NCBI RefSeq assembly: GCF_039655875.1
Contig: NZ_JBBYXK010000004.1
Coordinates: forward strand, 248,001-312,000
Source of the DNA: Emcibacter sp. SYSU 3D8
GTDB lineage: Bacteria > Pseudomonadota > Alphaproteobacteria > SMXS01
DNA length: 64,000 nt
Reading direction: 5' to 3'
Each line of letters opens with the position of its first letter. Positions within the stretch are counted from its first letter, which is position 1. Under the pieces are notes generated by a model. It was given only the letters and a program-made list of their open reading frames with translations, ran no database searches and was not told the origin of the DNA. Shown piece by piece: positions 15,026 to 24,584 of the stretch. The translations under genes and the position numbers were made by a program.

Positions 15026-17428
15026 TCAGGACCGCAGCGTGCCGCCCGTGGCCTTTTCCACCGCGGCGACGATTTTCTTCGAGACCGTCTCGATGTCGGC
15101 CTCGGTCAATGTCCGGTCGCTGGGTTGCAGCCGCACGGCGATGGCAAGCGACTTGTTGCCTTCGCCCACGCCCGGGCCTTCATAGATGTCGAACAGCGAC
15201 ACGCTCTCGATCAGCTGCTTGTCCGCGCCGCCGGCGGCGCCCATCACGTCGTGAGCGGTAACGGACTGGCCGACGACGAAGGCGAAGTCACGCTCGACCG
15301 CCTGGAACGGCGAGGCGGCCAGCGCGGGCTTCGAGGTGCGCTTGCGTTCCTTTACCGGGATGTTGTCGATGAACACCTCGAACGCGACCACCGGCCCCTT
15401 GACGTCGAGCGCCTTCAGCACCCTCGGGTGCAGCTCGCCGAACTGGGCGAGGCAATTCTTCGGCCCCAGCATCAGCCTGCCGCTGCGGCCCGGGTGATAC
15501 CAGCCGGGCGCGTCGGTTGCGGTGCGCAGATTGTTCGTCGCCGCGCCCAGCGCGTCGAGCAGGGCGATGGCGTCGGCCTTGGCGTCGAACAGCGATACCG
15601 GGCCGGTCGCATCGGACCAATGACGCTGGTGATTGGCGCCCGAGCGGACTCCGCCTGCCACTGTCGACTGGTCCTCGGGCGCGTCGCCCAGATATTGCGG
15701 GCCGACCTCGAACAGGGCGACCGAGGTAAAGCCCCGATCGGCGTTGCGGCCGGCGGCCTCGACCAAATTGGGCAGCACGCTGGGGCGCATGGCGTCCAGG
15801 TCCGAGCTGATCGGATTGGCCAGCGCCAACGCCGGCGATCCGCCGCCGAACAGCGCCGCGCTCGCCGATGACGTGAACGACCAGGTCACCGCCTCGTTCA
15901 TGCCGCGCGCGGCAAGCGCCCGGCGGGCCACGCGGACCAGCCGCTGGCGGGCGTTGACCGCCGGCTTGATGGTCTCGCTCACCGGCGGCAGCATGGTCGA
16001 GGGAATGGCGTCGAAGCCGTGGATACGCGCGACTTCCTCGACCAGGTCGGCCTCGCCCTCGATGTCGGTGCGCCAACTTGGCACCCGGGCGCTGATCACG
16101 CCGCCCATTTCCTCGGCCCCGAAGCCCAGGGATTCCAGCCGGCGCACGGATTCGGCTGCCGGAATGTCGATGCCGGTCAGGGTGCGCACACGGTCGGGCC
16201 GCATCTCGGCGGTTTTGGTCCATTCGGGCACGGCGCCCGCGATCACCAGTTCGCTGGCCTCGCCGCCGCAGATCTCCAGGATCAGTCTGGTCGCGTCCTC
16301 GGCGCCGCCGATGACGTACTGGCTGTCCACGCCGCGCTCGAAGCGGTAGCGGGCATCGCTGTTGATGCCAAGGGTGCGGCCGGTATAGGCGGTGCGCACC
16401 GGATCGAACAGCGCCGATTCCAGCACCACGTCGGTCGTCTCGGGCGTACAGCCCGATGCTTCGCCGCCCATGACGCCGCCCAGGCCCAGCGCGCCCGCCT
16501 CGTCGGCGATCACGCAGACGGCTTCCGGCAATGCGTAGGTCTTGCCGTCGAGCGCGGCCAGTTCTTCGCCGGGGTTGGAGACGCGAACATGGATGCCGCC
16601 GGTGAGCTTTGCCGCGTCATAGACGTGCAGCGGCCGGGCCCTGTCGAACGACAGGTAATTGGTGATGTCGACCAGCGCCGAGATGGGGCGCAGGCCGATC
16701 GACTTCAGCCGGCGCTGCATCCAGGCCGGACTGGGCCCGTTCCGGACGCCGCGGATGGTGCGGCCGACGAAGACCGGGCAGGCGCTGGCATCGAACGGCT
16801 CGAGCCTGATGGCGATGTTGACGGGGCTCTTGAACGTCCCGGCCACGGGCTGGGGATGCGCAGGCTTCAGCGAACCGATGCCGGCGGCGGCCAGGTCGCG
16901 GGCGATGCCGCGCACGCCAAGGCAATCCTGCCGGTTGGGCGTGATGTTGATGTCGATGACTGGATCGTCCAGGCCCAGCACCCGGGCGAACGGCACGCCC
17001 AGCGGTGTGTCGCCGGGCATCTCGATGATGCCGTCATGGGCCTCCGACAGGCCCATTTCGCGCTCCGACACCAGCATGCCGTTCGAGGCGACGCCGCGGA
17101 TCTCGCTGGGCTTCAGGGTCAGGCCGGTGCCGGGAACGGTCAGGCCGCTGCGGGCGAACACCGCCTTCATGCCGGCGCGCGCATTGGGCGCGCCACAGAC
17201 CACCTGGACCACCTCGGTGCCGGTGTCGACCACGCACACCCGCAGCTTGTCGGCATTGGGATGGGGCTCGGCCTTCTGCACATGGGCCACCGTGAACGGC
17301 GCCAGCGCCGCGCCGCTGTCGGTTACGTCCTCGACCTCGAGGCCGATGGCGGTCAGCGTGTCGGTGATTGTCTTGAGATCGGCTGCGGTGTCCAGATGGT
17401 CCTTCAGCCAGGACAGCGTGAACTTCAT
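15026..17428 (-). CDS. pheT: Phenylalanyl-tRNA synthetase beta subunit
   Basis: 800 residues from the ATG at 17428 (GGGGAT upstream), beginning MKFTLSWLKDHLDTAADLKT. The N-terminal tRNA-binding (EMAP II-like) domain has VAHVQKAEPHPNADKLRVCV, followed by the B3/B4 editing region (DITNYLSFDRARPLHVYDAA), B5, the synthetase-like core and the C-terminal anticodon-binding FDX-ACB domain (ERDFAFVVGQSVTAHDV). It forms the alpha2-beta2 enzyme with PheS encoded 13 bases upstream. Confidence 0.97.
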   Translation of the reverse strand: MKFTLSWLKDHLDTAADLKTITDTLTAIGLEVEDVTDSGAALAPFTVAHVQKAEPHPNADKLRVCVVDTGTEVVQVVCGAPNARAGMKAVFARSGLTVPGTGLTLKPSEIRGVASNGMLVSEREMGLSEAHDGIIEMPGDTPLGVPFARVLGLDDPVIDINITPNRQDCLGVRGIARDLAAAGIGSLKPAHPQPVAGTFKSPVNIAIRLEPFDASACPVFVGRTIRGVRNGPSPAWMQRRLKSIGLRPISALVDITNYLSFDRARPLHVYDAAKLTGGIHVRVSNPGEELAALDGKTYALPEAVCVIADEAGALGLGGVMGGEASGCTPETTDVVLESALFDPVRTAYTGRTLGINSDARYRFERGVDSQYVIGGAEDATRLILEICGGEASELVIAGAVPEWTKTAEMRPDRVRTLTGIDIPAAESVRRLESLGFGAEEMGGVISARVPSWRTDIEGEADLVEEVARIHGFDAIPSTMLPPVSETIKPAVNARQRLVRVARRALAARGMNEAVTWSFTSSASAALFGGGSPALALANPISSDLDAMRPSVLPNLVEAAGRNADRGFTSVALFEVGPQYLGDAPEDQSTVAGGVRSGANHQRHWSDATGPVSLFDAKADAIALLDALGAATNNLRTATDAPGWYHPGRSGRLMLGPKNCLAQFGELHPRVLKALDVKGPVVAFEVFIDNIPVKERKRTSKPALAASPFQAVERDFAFVVGQSVTAHDVMGAAGGADKQLIESVSLFDIYEGPGVGEGNKSLAIAVRLQPSDRTLTEADIETVSKKIVAAVEKATGGTLRS

Positions 17429-17441
17429 CGGCTGATCCCCA

Positions 17442-18518
17442 TCATCTACTGATACCTTGGCCAAGGGTGGGCATGTTGAGGGCCGAGAAGCCGTAATGGC
17501 GCAGCCAGCGCAAATCGCTGTCGAAGAAGGCGCGCAGGTCGGGCGCGCCATATTTCAGCATGGCGATGCGGTCGATGCCCATGCCGAAGGCAAAGCCCTG
17601 ATACTTCGCCGGATCGATGCCGCCATGCTCAAGCACCTTCGGGTGCACCATGCCGCAGCCCATGATCTCCAGCCAGTCGTCGCCCTCGCCGATGCGCAGT
17701 TCGCCGCCGTCGCGGCGGCAGCCGATGTCGACTTCGGCCGATGGCTCGGTGAACGGAAAATAGCTGGGGCGGAAGCGCATCTTCACCTCGTCCACCTCGA
17801 AGAACGCGCGGCAGAACGCCTCGATGCAGCCCTTCAGGTGGCCCATGTGAGTCGATTCGTCGATCACCAGCGCCTCGATCTGGTGGAACATCGGCGTGTG
17901 CGTCTGATCGCTGTCGCAGCGGAAGGTCCGGCCCGGCGCGATGATGCGCAGCGGCGGCTTGCTGTTCAGCATGGTGCGGATCTGCACCGGGCTGGTGTGG
18001 GTGCGCAGCACGCGGCGCGTCCCGTCCGGCCGCTCGGGCAGGTAGAATGTATCGTGCATCTGCCGGGCGGGATGCTCCGGCGGGATGTTCAGCGCGGTGA
18101 AGTTGTAGAAATCCTCCTCGATGTCCGGGCCTTCGGCGACCGCGAACCCCATCTGGGCGAAGATTTCGGTGATCTCGTCGATCACCTGGCTTACCGGATG
18201 GATGGTGCCGCGCGCCTCGGGCAGTACGGGCAGGGTGACATCGATCCGCTCGCCGGCGAGACGGGCCTCGAGCGCGGCGTCGTCAAGCCTGTCCCTGGCG
18301 GCGCGAATCGCGTTGTCGACATCGTCCTTCAAACGGTTGAGCGCAGGACCGGCGGCCTTACGCTCGTCCGGGCTCATCTGGCCCAGGCCGCGCATCAGTT
18401 CGGAAATGGCGCCCTTCTTGCCCAGGGCGGCGACCCGGACCTGCTCGAGCGCCGCGGCGTCGGCCGCGTGGGCGACCTGGCCGAGAACGTCTTCACGGAG
18501 AGACTCGATATCCTGCAT
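17442..18518 (-). CDS. pheS: Phenylalanyl-tRNA synthetase alpha subunit
   Basis: 358 residues. An N-terminal coiled-coil is followed by the class II catalytic core: [30 protein letters not shown] (motif 2 with the FxxxEG-type substrate loop) and [18 protein letters not shown] (motif 3). It carries the aminoacylation site for Phe. A strong terminator-like hairpin sits only 14 nt before the start codon, so expression depends on read-through from rpmI-rplT. Confidence 0.97.
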   Translation of the reverse strand: MQDIESLREDVLGQVAHAADAAALEQVRVAALGKKGAISELMRGLGQMSPDERKAAGPALNRLKDDVDNAIRAARDRLDDAALEARLAGERIDVTLPVLPEARGTIHPVSQVIDEITEIFAQMGFAVAEGPDIEEDFYNFTALNIPPEHPARQMHDTFYLPERPDGTRRVLRTHTSPVQIRTMLNSKPPLRIIAPGRTFRCDSDQTHTPMFHQIEALVIDESTHMGHLKGCIEAFCRAFFEVDEVKMRFRPSYFPFTEPSAEVDIGCRRDGGELRIGEGDDWLEIMGCGMVHPKVLEHGGIDPAKYQGFAFGMGIDRIAMLKYGAPDLRAFFDSDLRWLRHYGFSALNMPTLGQGISR

Positions 18519-18533
18519 CTGCTTTTCCCATGA

Positions 18534-18558
18534 AAAAGGGGGCGCGCAGCCCCCTTTT
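18534..18558 (-). terminator. Terminator-like hairpin before pheS (possible attenuator)
   Basis: On the minus strand AAAAGGGGGC, a five-base loop, then GCCCCCTTTTT. The U-run ends 14 nt upstream of the pheS ATG and the hairpin begins about 30 nt after the rplT stop. There is no room for a promoter between hairpin and gene, so this is either an attenuator or a partial terminator. In E. coli pheST is controlled by attenuation at this position; here I see no leader peptide rich in Phe codons. Confidence 0.75.
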
Positions 18559-18587
18559 CCGTAACGTCAAGGCAAGGAGGCCCTGGA

Positions 18588-18953
18588 TCAGGCGGCCTTC
18601 GCCAGCGCGTCCTGCGCCTGCTTGGCCAGCGAAGCGAAGGTGGCTGGCTCGTGAACGGCGATATCCGAGAGGACCTTGCGGTCGAGCTCGATGCCGCTGA
18701 GGATCAGCCCGTTGATAAATCGCGAATAGGTCAGGCCGTGCTCGCGCGCGGCGGCGTTGATGCGCTGGATCCACAGGGCGCGGAACGTGCGCTTCTTCGC
18801 CCGGCGGTCGCGATAAGCGTACTGACCGGCCTTCTCCACCGCCTGGGTGGCGATGCGGATGGTATTCTTGCGGCGGCCATAATAGCCCTTAGCCGCATCG
18901 ATGATCTTCTTGTGACGGGCGTGCGTCGTCACACCGCGTTTTACGCGTGCCAT
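18588..18953 (-). CDS. rplT: 50S ribosomal protein L20
   Basis: 121 residues, beginning [20 protein letters not shown] with the L20 signatures [14 protein letters not shown] and [21 protein letters not shown]20 binds 23S rRNA early in assembly and in other bacteria represses its own operon. It follows rpmI by 12 bases. Confidence 0.98.
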   Translation of the reverse strand: MARVKRGVTTHARHKKIIDAAKGYYGRRKNTIRIATQAVEKAGQYAYRDRRAKKRTFRALWIQRINAAAREHGLTYSRFINGLILSGIELDRKVLSDIAVHEPATFASLAKQAQDALAKAA

Positions 18954-18965
18954 GCTGCGAGTTCC

Positions 18966-19163
18966 TTAGCCGTAAGGGAGGAATTTTTTAACGATACGCG
19001 CATCGGCATCACACAGAATGGTGGTGCCGCGCTGATTGCGGATCTGCTTGTTGGTCCGCTTGATCATGCCGTGCCGCTTGTTCGCCTGGTTGGAGCGAAC
19101 CTTTCCCGACGCCGTCAGGCTAAAGCGCTTCTTCGCGCCCGATTTGGTCTTTAGCTTGGGCAT
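18966..19163 (-). CDS. rpmI: 50S ribosomal protein L35
   Basis: 65 residues, [20 protein letters not shown], with the conserved [15 protein letters not shown] and ending KKFLPYG. First gene of the rpmI-rplT-pheS-pheT run. In related genomes infC and thrS lie immediately upstream; here they are 6 kb away beyond the accessory region. Confidence 0.97.
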   Translation of the reverse strand: MPKLKTKSGAKKRFSLTASGKVRSNQANKRHGMIKRTNKQIRNQRGTTILCDADARIVKKFLPYG

Positions 19164-19336
19164 TTCGCTTTCCTTTTGGTCGAATGTTGTTCAGCGATAC
19201 AGATCGCCACGGCATGCCCTGCCGGCCGGGCGATCAAGGCGCGCTTTATAGCGTCGGTGTTCCGAGGTTGCAAGCGCCGTGGCGACGAACCCTTGCGACT
19301 GTCTATGATGCCCCGCCAATGAAGGAGAAACACCGG

Positions 19337-20245
19337 ATGACGCATCGCTGGACCACCCGCGCCCTGTTCCTGATCGGGCTGTTGCTCGCGCCAGCGTGGG
19401 CGGGCGCGGCCGCCGCGCAGGGCGCCGGGCCCCAATCCGGCGGCCCGGCCATGTGGACGCTGACGGCCGACAAGGCGACGGTCTATTTTCTCGGCTCGTT
19501 TCACATCCTGCCGCCCGGCATTGCGTGGCGCGAGGACAGCCGCATCGAGACGGCGCTTTCGGAGGCGGCGGCGTTGCTGTTCGAGGTGGACCTGGACGAT
19601 ATGGACAAGCCCGAGGTCGCCGCCAGCATCGTCAGGCGGGCCACGCTGCCCGGCGGCAAGACATTGCGCGACGTATTGACGCCCGAAACCTATGGCGCGC
19701 TCCAGTCGACCGCCGGACGATACGGCATGGACATGGCGATGCTCGAGCCGATGCAGCCCTGGCTGGCGGCCAGCGGCCTGCTGGTCGGCTACATGGTCAG
19801 CAAGGGCGCCGACCCGGCCAGCGGCGTCGACAGTCAGTTGACCCGCGATGCGAGGGCCGCCGGCAAGGCGGTGATCCCGCTGGAGACCATCGACGGGCAA
19901 CTCGACGTGCTCGAATCGCTGTCCCGGGAAGATCCCGACCTGATGATCACCGACATGATCCGTTTTCTGGACGACACCAACGGCCTGCTGTCCCAGACGC
20001 TGACGGCGTGGCAGACCGGCGACACGCAGGCCATCGATGCGCTGATCCGCGAAGATCTGGGCAAGCACGAAGGCGTCTATGACCGCTTCCTGACCAACAG
20101 GAACATGGCCTGGGTGCCGAAGATCGAGGCTCTGATCGGCAAGGGCGGGACCTATTTCGTGGTCGTGGGCGCCGGCCACCTGGTGGGCGACCAGAGCGTC
20201 ATCGCCATGCTGCGCGCCAAGGGGTACGCAATCGAAAGGTATTGA
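19337..20245 (+). CDS. TraB/GumN family protein
   Basis: 302 residues from an ATG at 19337 with AAGGAG nine bases upstream. Signal peptide MTHRWTTRALFLIGLLLAPA with cleavage near AAAQ. The mature protein carries both conserved GxxH motifs of the family: VYFLGSFHILPPG near the start and YFVVVGAGHLVGDQSVIAML at the end, plus GVDSQL in the middle. TraB/GumN proteins are secreted metal-dependent peptidase-like proteins of mostly unknown substrate. It is divergent from rpmI and marks the edge of the accessory region. Confidence 0.88.
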   Translation: MTHRWTTRALFLIGLLLAPAWAGAAAAQGAGPQSGGPAMWTLTADKATVYFLGSFHILPPGIAWREDSRIETALSEAAALLFEVDLDDMDKPEVAASIVRRATLPGGKTLRDVLTPETYGALQSTAGRYGMDMAMLEPMQPWLAASGLLVGYMVSKGADPASGVDSQLTRDARAAGKAVIPLETIDGQLDVLESLSREDPDLMITDMIRFLDDTNGLLSQTLTAWQTGDTQAIDALIREDLGKHEGVYDRFLTNRNMAWVPKIEALIGKGGTYFVVVGAGHLVGDQSVIAMLRAKGYAIERY

Positions 20246-20353
20246 ATCTCGCCTACCTTTGTGTCGATGCCGAGGAACAGACGGCGTTGGCCGTGAGAGC
20301 ACGCATGCGGGATGACTGCTATGGGTGGATTCCGGTCAGACTGCACACGACCC

Positions 20354-21013
20354 TTAGCGGACGTCAACGGGAACCCAGTCAGCAGGGAGTTGGTGATAGG
20401 GCAGGTCAGGGAAGCGCCTCGCCCTCTCTTCTTTGACCTTGCGCTCTCTCCAGATTGGCCCCCCTACGTGCCAGCCAGATTGCTCTGCGCCGAAATCTGC
20501 GGTTAGTCGTTCAGGTATATGATACTGAGCGTCCCATACCGCCATCAGCTCTAGCTGCTGTATCCCCGGATCATCAATCCGTGTTTGGCCTACGATGGTG
20601 CCGCCCTGCCAAATGGTCACATCCAGTGTCCCAACTGGCCACTGAACTAAGCTGCGCGGCAAACGAAGGGCTTCGGCGAGATCATACCGTCCAATCTTGC
20701 ACCAGGTCCCGGCTCGAAGCGCCCTCGTGATTGAAGGATACGCAACCGGGATAACACACATCACAGAAGCTGAAAGGATGCTTTGGATGTCGCCGACCTT
20801 TCGATCTCGCCGATGAAAGAATCCGACTGATTTATCAGCAGTTACCTGCCCGTAGTATATCCAACTGTTTTCACCTATCAGGGCATAGACCGTGCCCTGC
20901 TTCATATCGGCTCGCGCGTTGGCTTCGTTTGTAAACATTGGTGCATGCTCGCGGGCCGTGCCAGCACCGTCAAGGTCCGCTTTCCACCCATCTCGGTCAT
21001 AGGGATGGACCAT
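20354..21013 (-). CDS. Uncharacterised protein, possibly Imm26-like
   Basis: 219 residues; GGAGG lies six bases before the ATG. No signal peptide or membrane helix. After about 35 residues there is a beta-rich domain opening GTVYALIGENSWIYYGQVTA and containing VMCVIPVAYPSITRALRAGT, LVQWPVGTLDVTIWQGG and a charged C-terminus (IWRERKVKEERARRFPDL). The opening 'G.vyal......yyGqV' resembles immunity or phage-derived barrels such as Imm26, but I am not certain. It stands alone in the accessory region. Confidence 0.5.
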   Translation of the reverse strand: MVHPYDRDGWKADLDGAGTAREHAPMFTNEANARADMKQGTVYALIGENSWIYYGQVTADKSVGFFHRRDRKVGDIQSILSASVMCVIPVAYPSITRALRAGTWCKIGRYDLAEALRLPRSLVQWPVGTLDVTIWQGGTIVGQTRIDDPGIQQLELMAVWDAQYHIPERLTADFGAEQSGWHVGGPIWRERKVKEERARRFPDLPYHQLPADWVPVDVR

Positions 21014-21157
21014 GCCGCTCCTCCATAGCAGACATTCAGGCGGATTTTCGCTTATGTCCGCTTTGGGGGAACTCGACCACCTGCCGGGATGACTGCAATG
21101 TGCGGAAACCGGACTGTCTGGTTTCGGTGGCTATAAAAGGCAAAGCCGACATGGCTA

Positions 21158-21844
21158 TTAAACGCCAAGCCACTCTAACTCGCCGCTAAGCTCATCTGCC
21201 GAATAATCGATCTGCAAAACGCGGCGATGGCCTGTTACGCACGCCGCATCAGACGCATGCAGGATAGGCGTTGCATACGCCCACACGTCACCAGCCTCAG
21301 CAAGGCATGCGTAAGTGCCGCAGCGAGCTACTACATCATCATATTTTTCGGTGGGCACACGGCCAGCGAGGTGAGAACCCAGCGCTATCAGCAGGGGCGA
21401 ATTTTCGGCAGGCACATTATCGAGATGCACGCGAAGCGTGAGCATTCGGGATAATAGATCAAACGGTGGTGCGACATGCTGCAACCCTGCTTTCATAGTC
21501 CAAGGTCCATAGCCCTCAACAGCAATACGCAGTTTCACACATATTGTCCGGTCCTGATGCCAAGCTAGTGACCAGTTCGTTTCTGCGGTTTTATCGAACA
21601 AGATCGCCCGCACTGCGCGACATTGCTTCCCGAGAAATTGTGCGGCTAAACCGCCAATGACACCTTCCGCAGCCAAGATAGGTCGGAGTTTTTCAATGCC
21701 GTGGATACGAACGCCAGCTTGCTCAGATGGAAGTGCAAACAACGCCTCACGGATGTCTGGCAGTGATGACAAAACGACTGCGTGGAAGTGTTGAGCGCCA
21801 TGCTCGGCGAGGGTGAAATGGTCCATGCCTGCTGCTTGCTCCAT
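21158..21844 (-). CDS. Phytanoyl-CoA dioxygenase-like protein
   Basis: About 228 residues from ATG 21844 (AAGG upstream); starts at 21826 or at a TTG at 21922 are also possible. The Fe(II)/2-oxoglutarate ligands can be placed: AETNWSLAWHQDRTICVKLR holds the HxD pair, and WAYATPILHASDAA followed by GHRRVLQIDYSADEL gives the distal His and the 2-oxoglutarate-binding Arg. PhyH-family enzymes hydroxylate diverse small molecules or free amino acids; the substrate is unknown. It is next to, but separated by about 140 bp from, an AraC/GyrI regulator transcribed in the same direction. Confidence 0.72.
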   Translation of the reverse strand: MEQAAGMDHFTLAEHGAQHFHAVVLSSLPDIREALFALPSEQAGVRIHGIEKLRPILAAEGVIGGLAAQFLGKQCRAVRAILFDKTAETNWSLAWHQDRTICVKLRIAVEGYGPWTMKAGLQHVAPPFDLLSRMLTLRVHLDNVPAENSPLLIALGSHLAGRVPTEKYDDVVARCGTYACLAEAGDVWAYATPILHASDAACVTGHRRVLQIDYSADELSGELEWLGV

Positions 21845-21984
21845 ATAGCCTTGTAATATTCTCATTAGCGTCGCAGCAATGTCTGGTTTCGGGTGGCGGG
21901 TATAATGGTAAAACGTCTGCAATGGGTGGATAGCGGCCTGTCTGTTTCTTGCGATCGGAAGGGACAGGCCTTCGCCAGCAGGCG

Positions 21985-22869
21985 TTATTTCAGCGGCAAA
22001 AACAGTTCGGCGATCGCCTCATGCTCCGGCACCTCCGGGAAGAAGCTTAGCCGCTGGCAATAGATCGGGAAGTCGCGTGGTTCCTCGCCGCTGGCCGGAA
22101 GCCAGTCGCGATAAAGGTAGAGCGCGGCGGGCTCCAGATTGTCGGTGTTGCCAACGACGCGCAGCACCGCGCAGCGGCCGCCAGGGATCTCGCCGGCTTT
22201 GATCTGCTCGCCGCTCGCCTCGAACGATTGGTAGATCCCGGCACAAAGGTCCACGCTATAATGGGCGGGCGACGCAGGACGCCGCTCGGAACGCCAGACA
22301 TTGAATGTCGGACTTGTCTTGGGATGCAGGCCAGCGACCTTGCGCCATGCAATGAACCGCTGGATGGTGGCACCGAGCGTTGCCGGGTCACCCCGATGCT
22401 CCATGATCGCCACCGGTGTCGCGGGCACATCGCGGATTGTCACGTCTTCAGCGGTAAAAGTCTTCTGCATGAGCTTGCTCCTCGCGTTGTCGAGAGGCCC
22501 GAAGGCCGCAATCCACGGCTCCCAGTCGGGAGATTTCCGAAAAGACGAAGGCGATTGCCCGAACTGATGCCGAAAGGCGCGGGCGAAAGCGTCCGGTGCA
22601 TCGTAACCGGCATCCATCGCTATATCCGTGACGCTTTGGGCATCCCTGTAGGCTAGCCGGTATGAAGCGCGCTTCATGCGGGCGAGCTGGGTATAGCGAT
22701 GCACGGTCAGCCCGAAGGTTGCCGTGAACTGACGGTGGAAATGATACTTCGAGTAGGCCGCGACGCTGCTCAGCGCGTCCAGCCCTAGATCGTCGTCCAG
22801 ATGCCGGTCTATGTGATCCAGCACCCGCTGCATCCGGGCATAGTAGTTTTGAAGCGCCGCCTTCATCAT
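21985..22869 (-). CDS. AraC-family regulator with GyrI-like effector domain
   Basis: 294 residues from ATG 22869 (GAGG five bases upstream). The N-terminal AraC DNA-binding domain comes first: RMQRVLDHIDRHLDDDLGLD, YSKYHFHRQFTATFGLTVHR and DIAMDAGYDAPDAFARAFRH are the two helix-turn-helix units. The C-terminal part is a GyrI/SOUL-type effector domain (VTIRDVPATPVAIMEHRGDP, then RCAVLRVVGNTDNLEPAALY). This order (AraC then GyrI) is that of Rob/SoxS-like drug-sensing activators. Target genes are not evident. Confidence 0.88.
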   Translation of the reverse strand: MMKAALQNYYARMQRVLDHIDRHLDDDLGLDALSSVAAYSKYHFHRQFTATFGLTVHRYTQLARMKRASYRLAYRDAQSVTDIAMDAGYDAPDAFARAFRHQFGQSPSSFRKSPDWEPWIAAFGPLDNARSKLMQKTFTAEDVTIRDVPATPVAIMEHRGDPATLGATIQRFIAWRKVAGLHPKTSPTFNVWRSERRPASPAHYSVDLCAGIYQSFEASGEQIKAGEIPGGRCAVLRVVGNTDNLEPAALYLYRDWLPASGEEPRDFPIYCQRLSFFPEVPEHEAIAELFLPLK

Positions 22870-23128
22870 TCTGTCCTCGTGGCAGCACCAGCTAAGCGCA
22901 CGCTGACATGACGCGCTCGACCGATCTTGCGGTTTTGCCACGGGTCGCAGAACATTGCCAAGAACTGTACATGGGCACGCCCAATTTACGGATGAACGGC
23001 GAAAAGGGGTCGATTTCTGCCCGACCGCTATGGGTCGGATGCTGCCTGGCCGTTTAGGCTTGACCGGGAACGAGGCAGAATCGCTCATCTGTAGCGTTCA
23101 TCCACATTTTCGGGAAATACTCGGACGT

Positions 23129-23329
23129 TTACCAAAATGATAGGACAAAAAATAAATGGACTGCCGTAACAAAGGCGTAAAGCAGCGAGATAATGTGGCA
23201 CCAATTGTAATTTAGTATATGCCGGTCCATGAAGCGCGCGTTCCATATGTAGGCAGAAAACCAGATTACCGCACCTCCGAAGATCGCCGCGAACAACAAC
23301 ACAGCATGACGACCAGCATCTGGGCTCAT
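23129..23329 (-). CDS. Possible small two-helix membrane protein
   Basis: 66 residues from ATG 23329; a longer frame reaches 23473. Two hydrophobic stretches are visible: HAVLLFAAIFGGAVIWFSAY and CHIISLLYAFVTAVHLFFVL. No family recognised and no clear ribosome binding site. Reported because of the clean two-helix pattern, which random sequence can also give. Confidence 0.35.
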   Translation of the reverse strand: MSPDAGRHAVLLFAAIFGGAVIWFSAYIWNARFMDRHILNYNWCHIISLLYAFVTAVHLFFVLSFW

Positions 23330-23509
23330 TTGGAAACGGAAGGCTTCATTCTCTGCCCTTAGGGTTCTGCTGCTATTTTCGCTGGTGCCGACTGTTACTC
23401 TAAGCAATCGGTTAATGTCCCAAAGGGTCGAATGCCGACGGACTACAAAGGGTGGATTGCGGATGTTCGGCATGTGGCGTTAGCTTCTTCCCAGCATAGG
23501 GGTAATGCC

Positions 23510-23950
23510 ATGTCGATCCGAAGAGCCGTCGCCAAGGATGTGGAGGCCATCAAAGACTGCATGCGCGCTTCTTTGAACGCAACCTAAGGCGGCCTCTGGA
23601 CTTCAGAACCGCTCGAAGTCGGCGACGATGACTGGGAAAGTGCCTGGGTAGCCTGCTCCTTTGGCGGAATTATCGGAGTGGGGCATTCAGAGCGCGATAT
23701 TGTCAGTGACTTATGGGTTCACCCTGAGGCGCAAGGCGAAGGAGCAGGATCGGCGCTCCTAGCGGCGCTTGAGCGCGAGATTGCCGCGCGAGGGTTCGTT
23801 GTTGCTCGGCTGCGCTGTCTTGAACCCAATCATAAGTCACGAGCCTTCTACGCAGCCCGAGGTTGGACCGAGGTGCGCGTTTACCCACATGAGACGATCC
23901 CGCTCAACACGGTAGACATGGAAAAGCAAGTCGCTGTGGTCAGCACCTGA
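23510..23950 (+). pseudogene. GNAT acetyltransferase with in-frame stop
   Basis: The frame from ATG 23510 reads MSIRRAVAKDVEAIKDCMRA, the usual GNAT start, then meets TAA at 23585-23587, and continues in the same frame as GGLWTSEPLEVGDDDWESAW and the acetyl-CoA motif VHPEAQGEGAGSALLAALER, then SRAFYAARGW. Only one codon breaks it; a TAT or TAC there would restore a Tyr before GGLW. A GTG at 23678 could give a 90-residue C-terminal product, but it would lack the first strands. Confidence 0.8.
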
Positions 23951-23979
23951 GTCCGCAATGGGTCGGATACAGGCGGGGG

Positions 23980-24073
23980 TTACGGTGACAGTGCATTAAA
24001 TTGACAGTCCGCAGCGCGCTCACACCCGGCAAGTGTGGGCCGAAGTCGATGCCGAATTAAATGCACTGTCACC
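23980..24073. repeat. MITE-like repeat, copy 1
   Basis: A 90-bp core (23984-24073) begins GGTGACAGTGCATTAAATT and ends with the inverted AATTAAATGCACTGTCACC (18 of 19 bases match). A second copy at 24589-24678 differs at two bases. The outer TTAC on the left is shared with copy 2; the matching GTAA on the right is missing here. No coding capacity, so it would need a transposase supplied elsewhere. Confidence 0.75.
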
Positions 24074-24097
24074 GGACCACCCGTCAGGGCAGGCCAG

Positions 24098-24454
24098 TCA
24101 CTTGGGAGCCAGCTTATCTGCCATGTGGGCGACATAGGCCTCGTGCAACGGGGCCATCGCCGCAATCTGCGCCTCACTGAAGGGACATGGACGGGCAAAC
24201 CAGGCATCACTCACCGGTGTGCGCTTCAGAACACCCATCACGGTCTTATACATGTTCTCCGTCATCTTGATCGTCGTTTCAGTCCCAAGCCGAGCATCGA
24301 GATCGCCACGGATTTCGTTGGCCGGACGGGAACCCCAAGCCACCAACTCTTCGCAATTTCCCTCGACCATGAGTTCAGGAGCCATATTCTGCGCCAACGC
24401 AACGGGCGCCATAACAAGCCAGGCCAAGGCGGCGATAGATGATCGCAGCATCAT
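24098..24454 (-). CDS. Small secreted protein between the repeats
   Basis: 118 residues from ATG 24454, GAAGGG eight bases upstream. Signal peptide MMLRSSIAALAWLVMAPVAL ending ALA-QNM. The mature part has CEELVAWGSRPANEIRGDLD, TENMYKTVMGVLKRTPVSDA and a Cys-Pro motif (ARPCPFSEAQ), then a helix (HEAYVAHMADKL). Two cysteines could form a disulfide. I do not recognise the family. It sits exactly between the two MITE-like repeats, which are in the same orientation. Confidence 0.55.
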   Translation of the reverse strand: MMLRSSIAALAWLVMAPVALAQNMAPELMVEGNCEELVAWGSRPANEIRGDLDARLGTETTIKMTENMYKTVMGVLKRTPVSDAWFARPCPFSEAQIAAMAPLHEAYVAHMADKLAPK

Positions 24455-24584
24455 AAAAACAACCCTTCTCTCAATCACTCTTCAGTTGACGGCTAGATCA
24501 TGAGTAATGGATGCGGCGTTGCCGATCCATTTGAAAATCTGTGGGATTGGCCTGCCCCTGAAGGGCGCGGCATCAATGTTGCGG

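Noticed and set aside
16019-17452. Long plus-strand open frame across pheT
   Set aside because: Antisense of pheT; typical high-GC mirror frame without family features.
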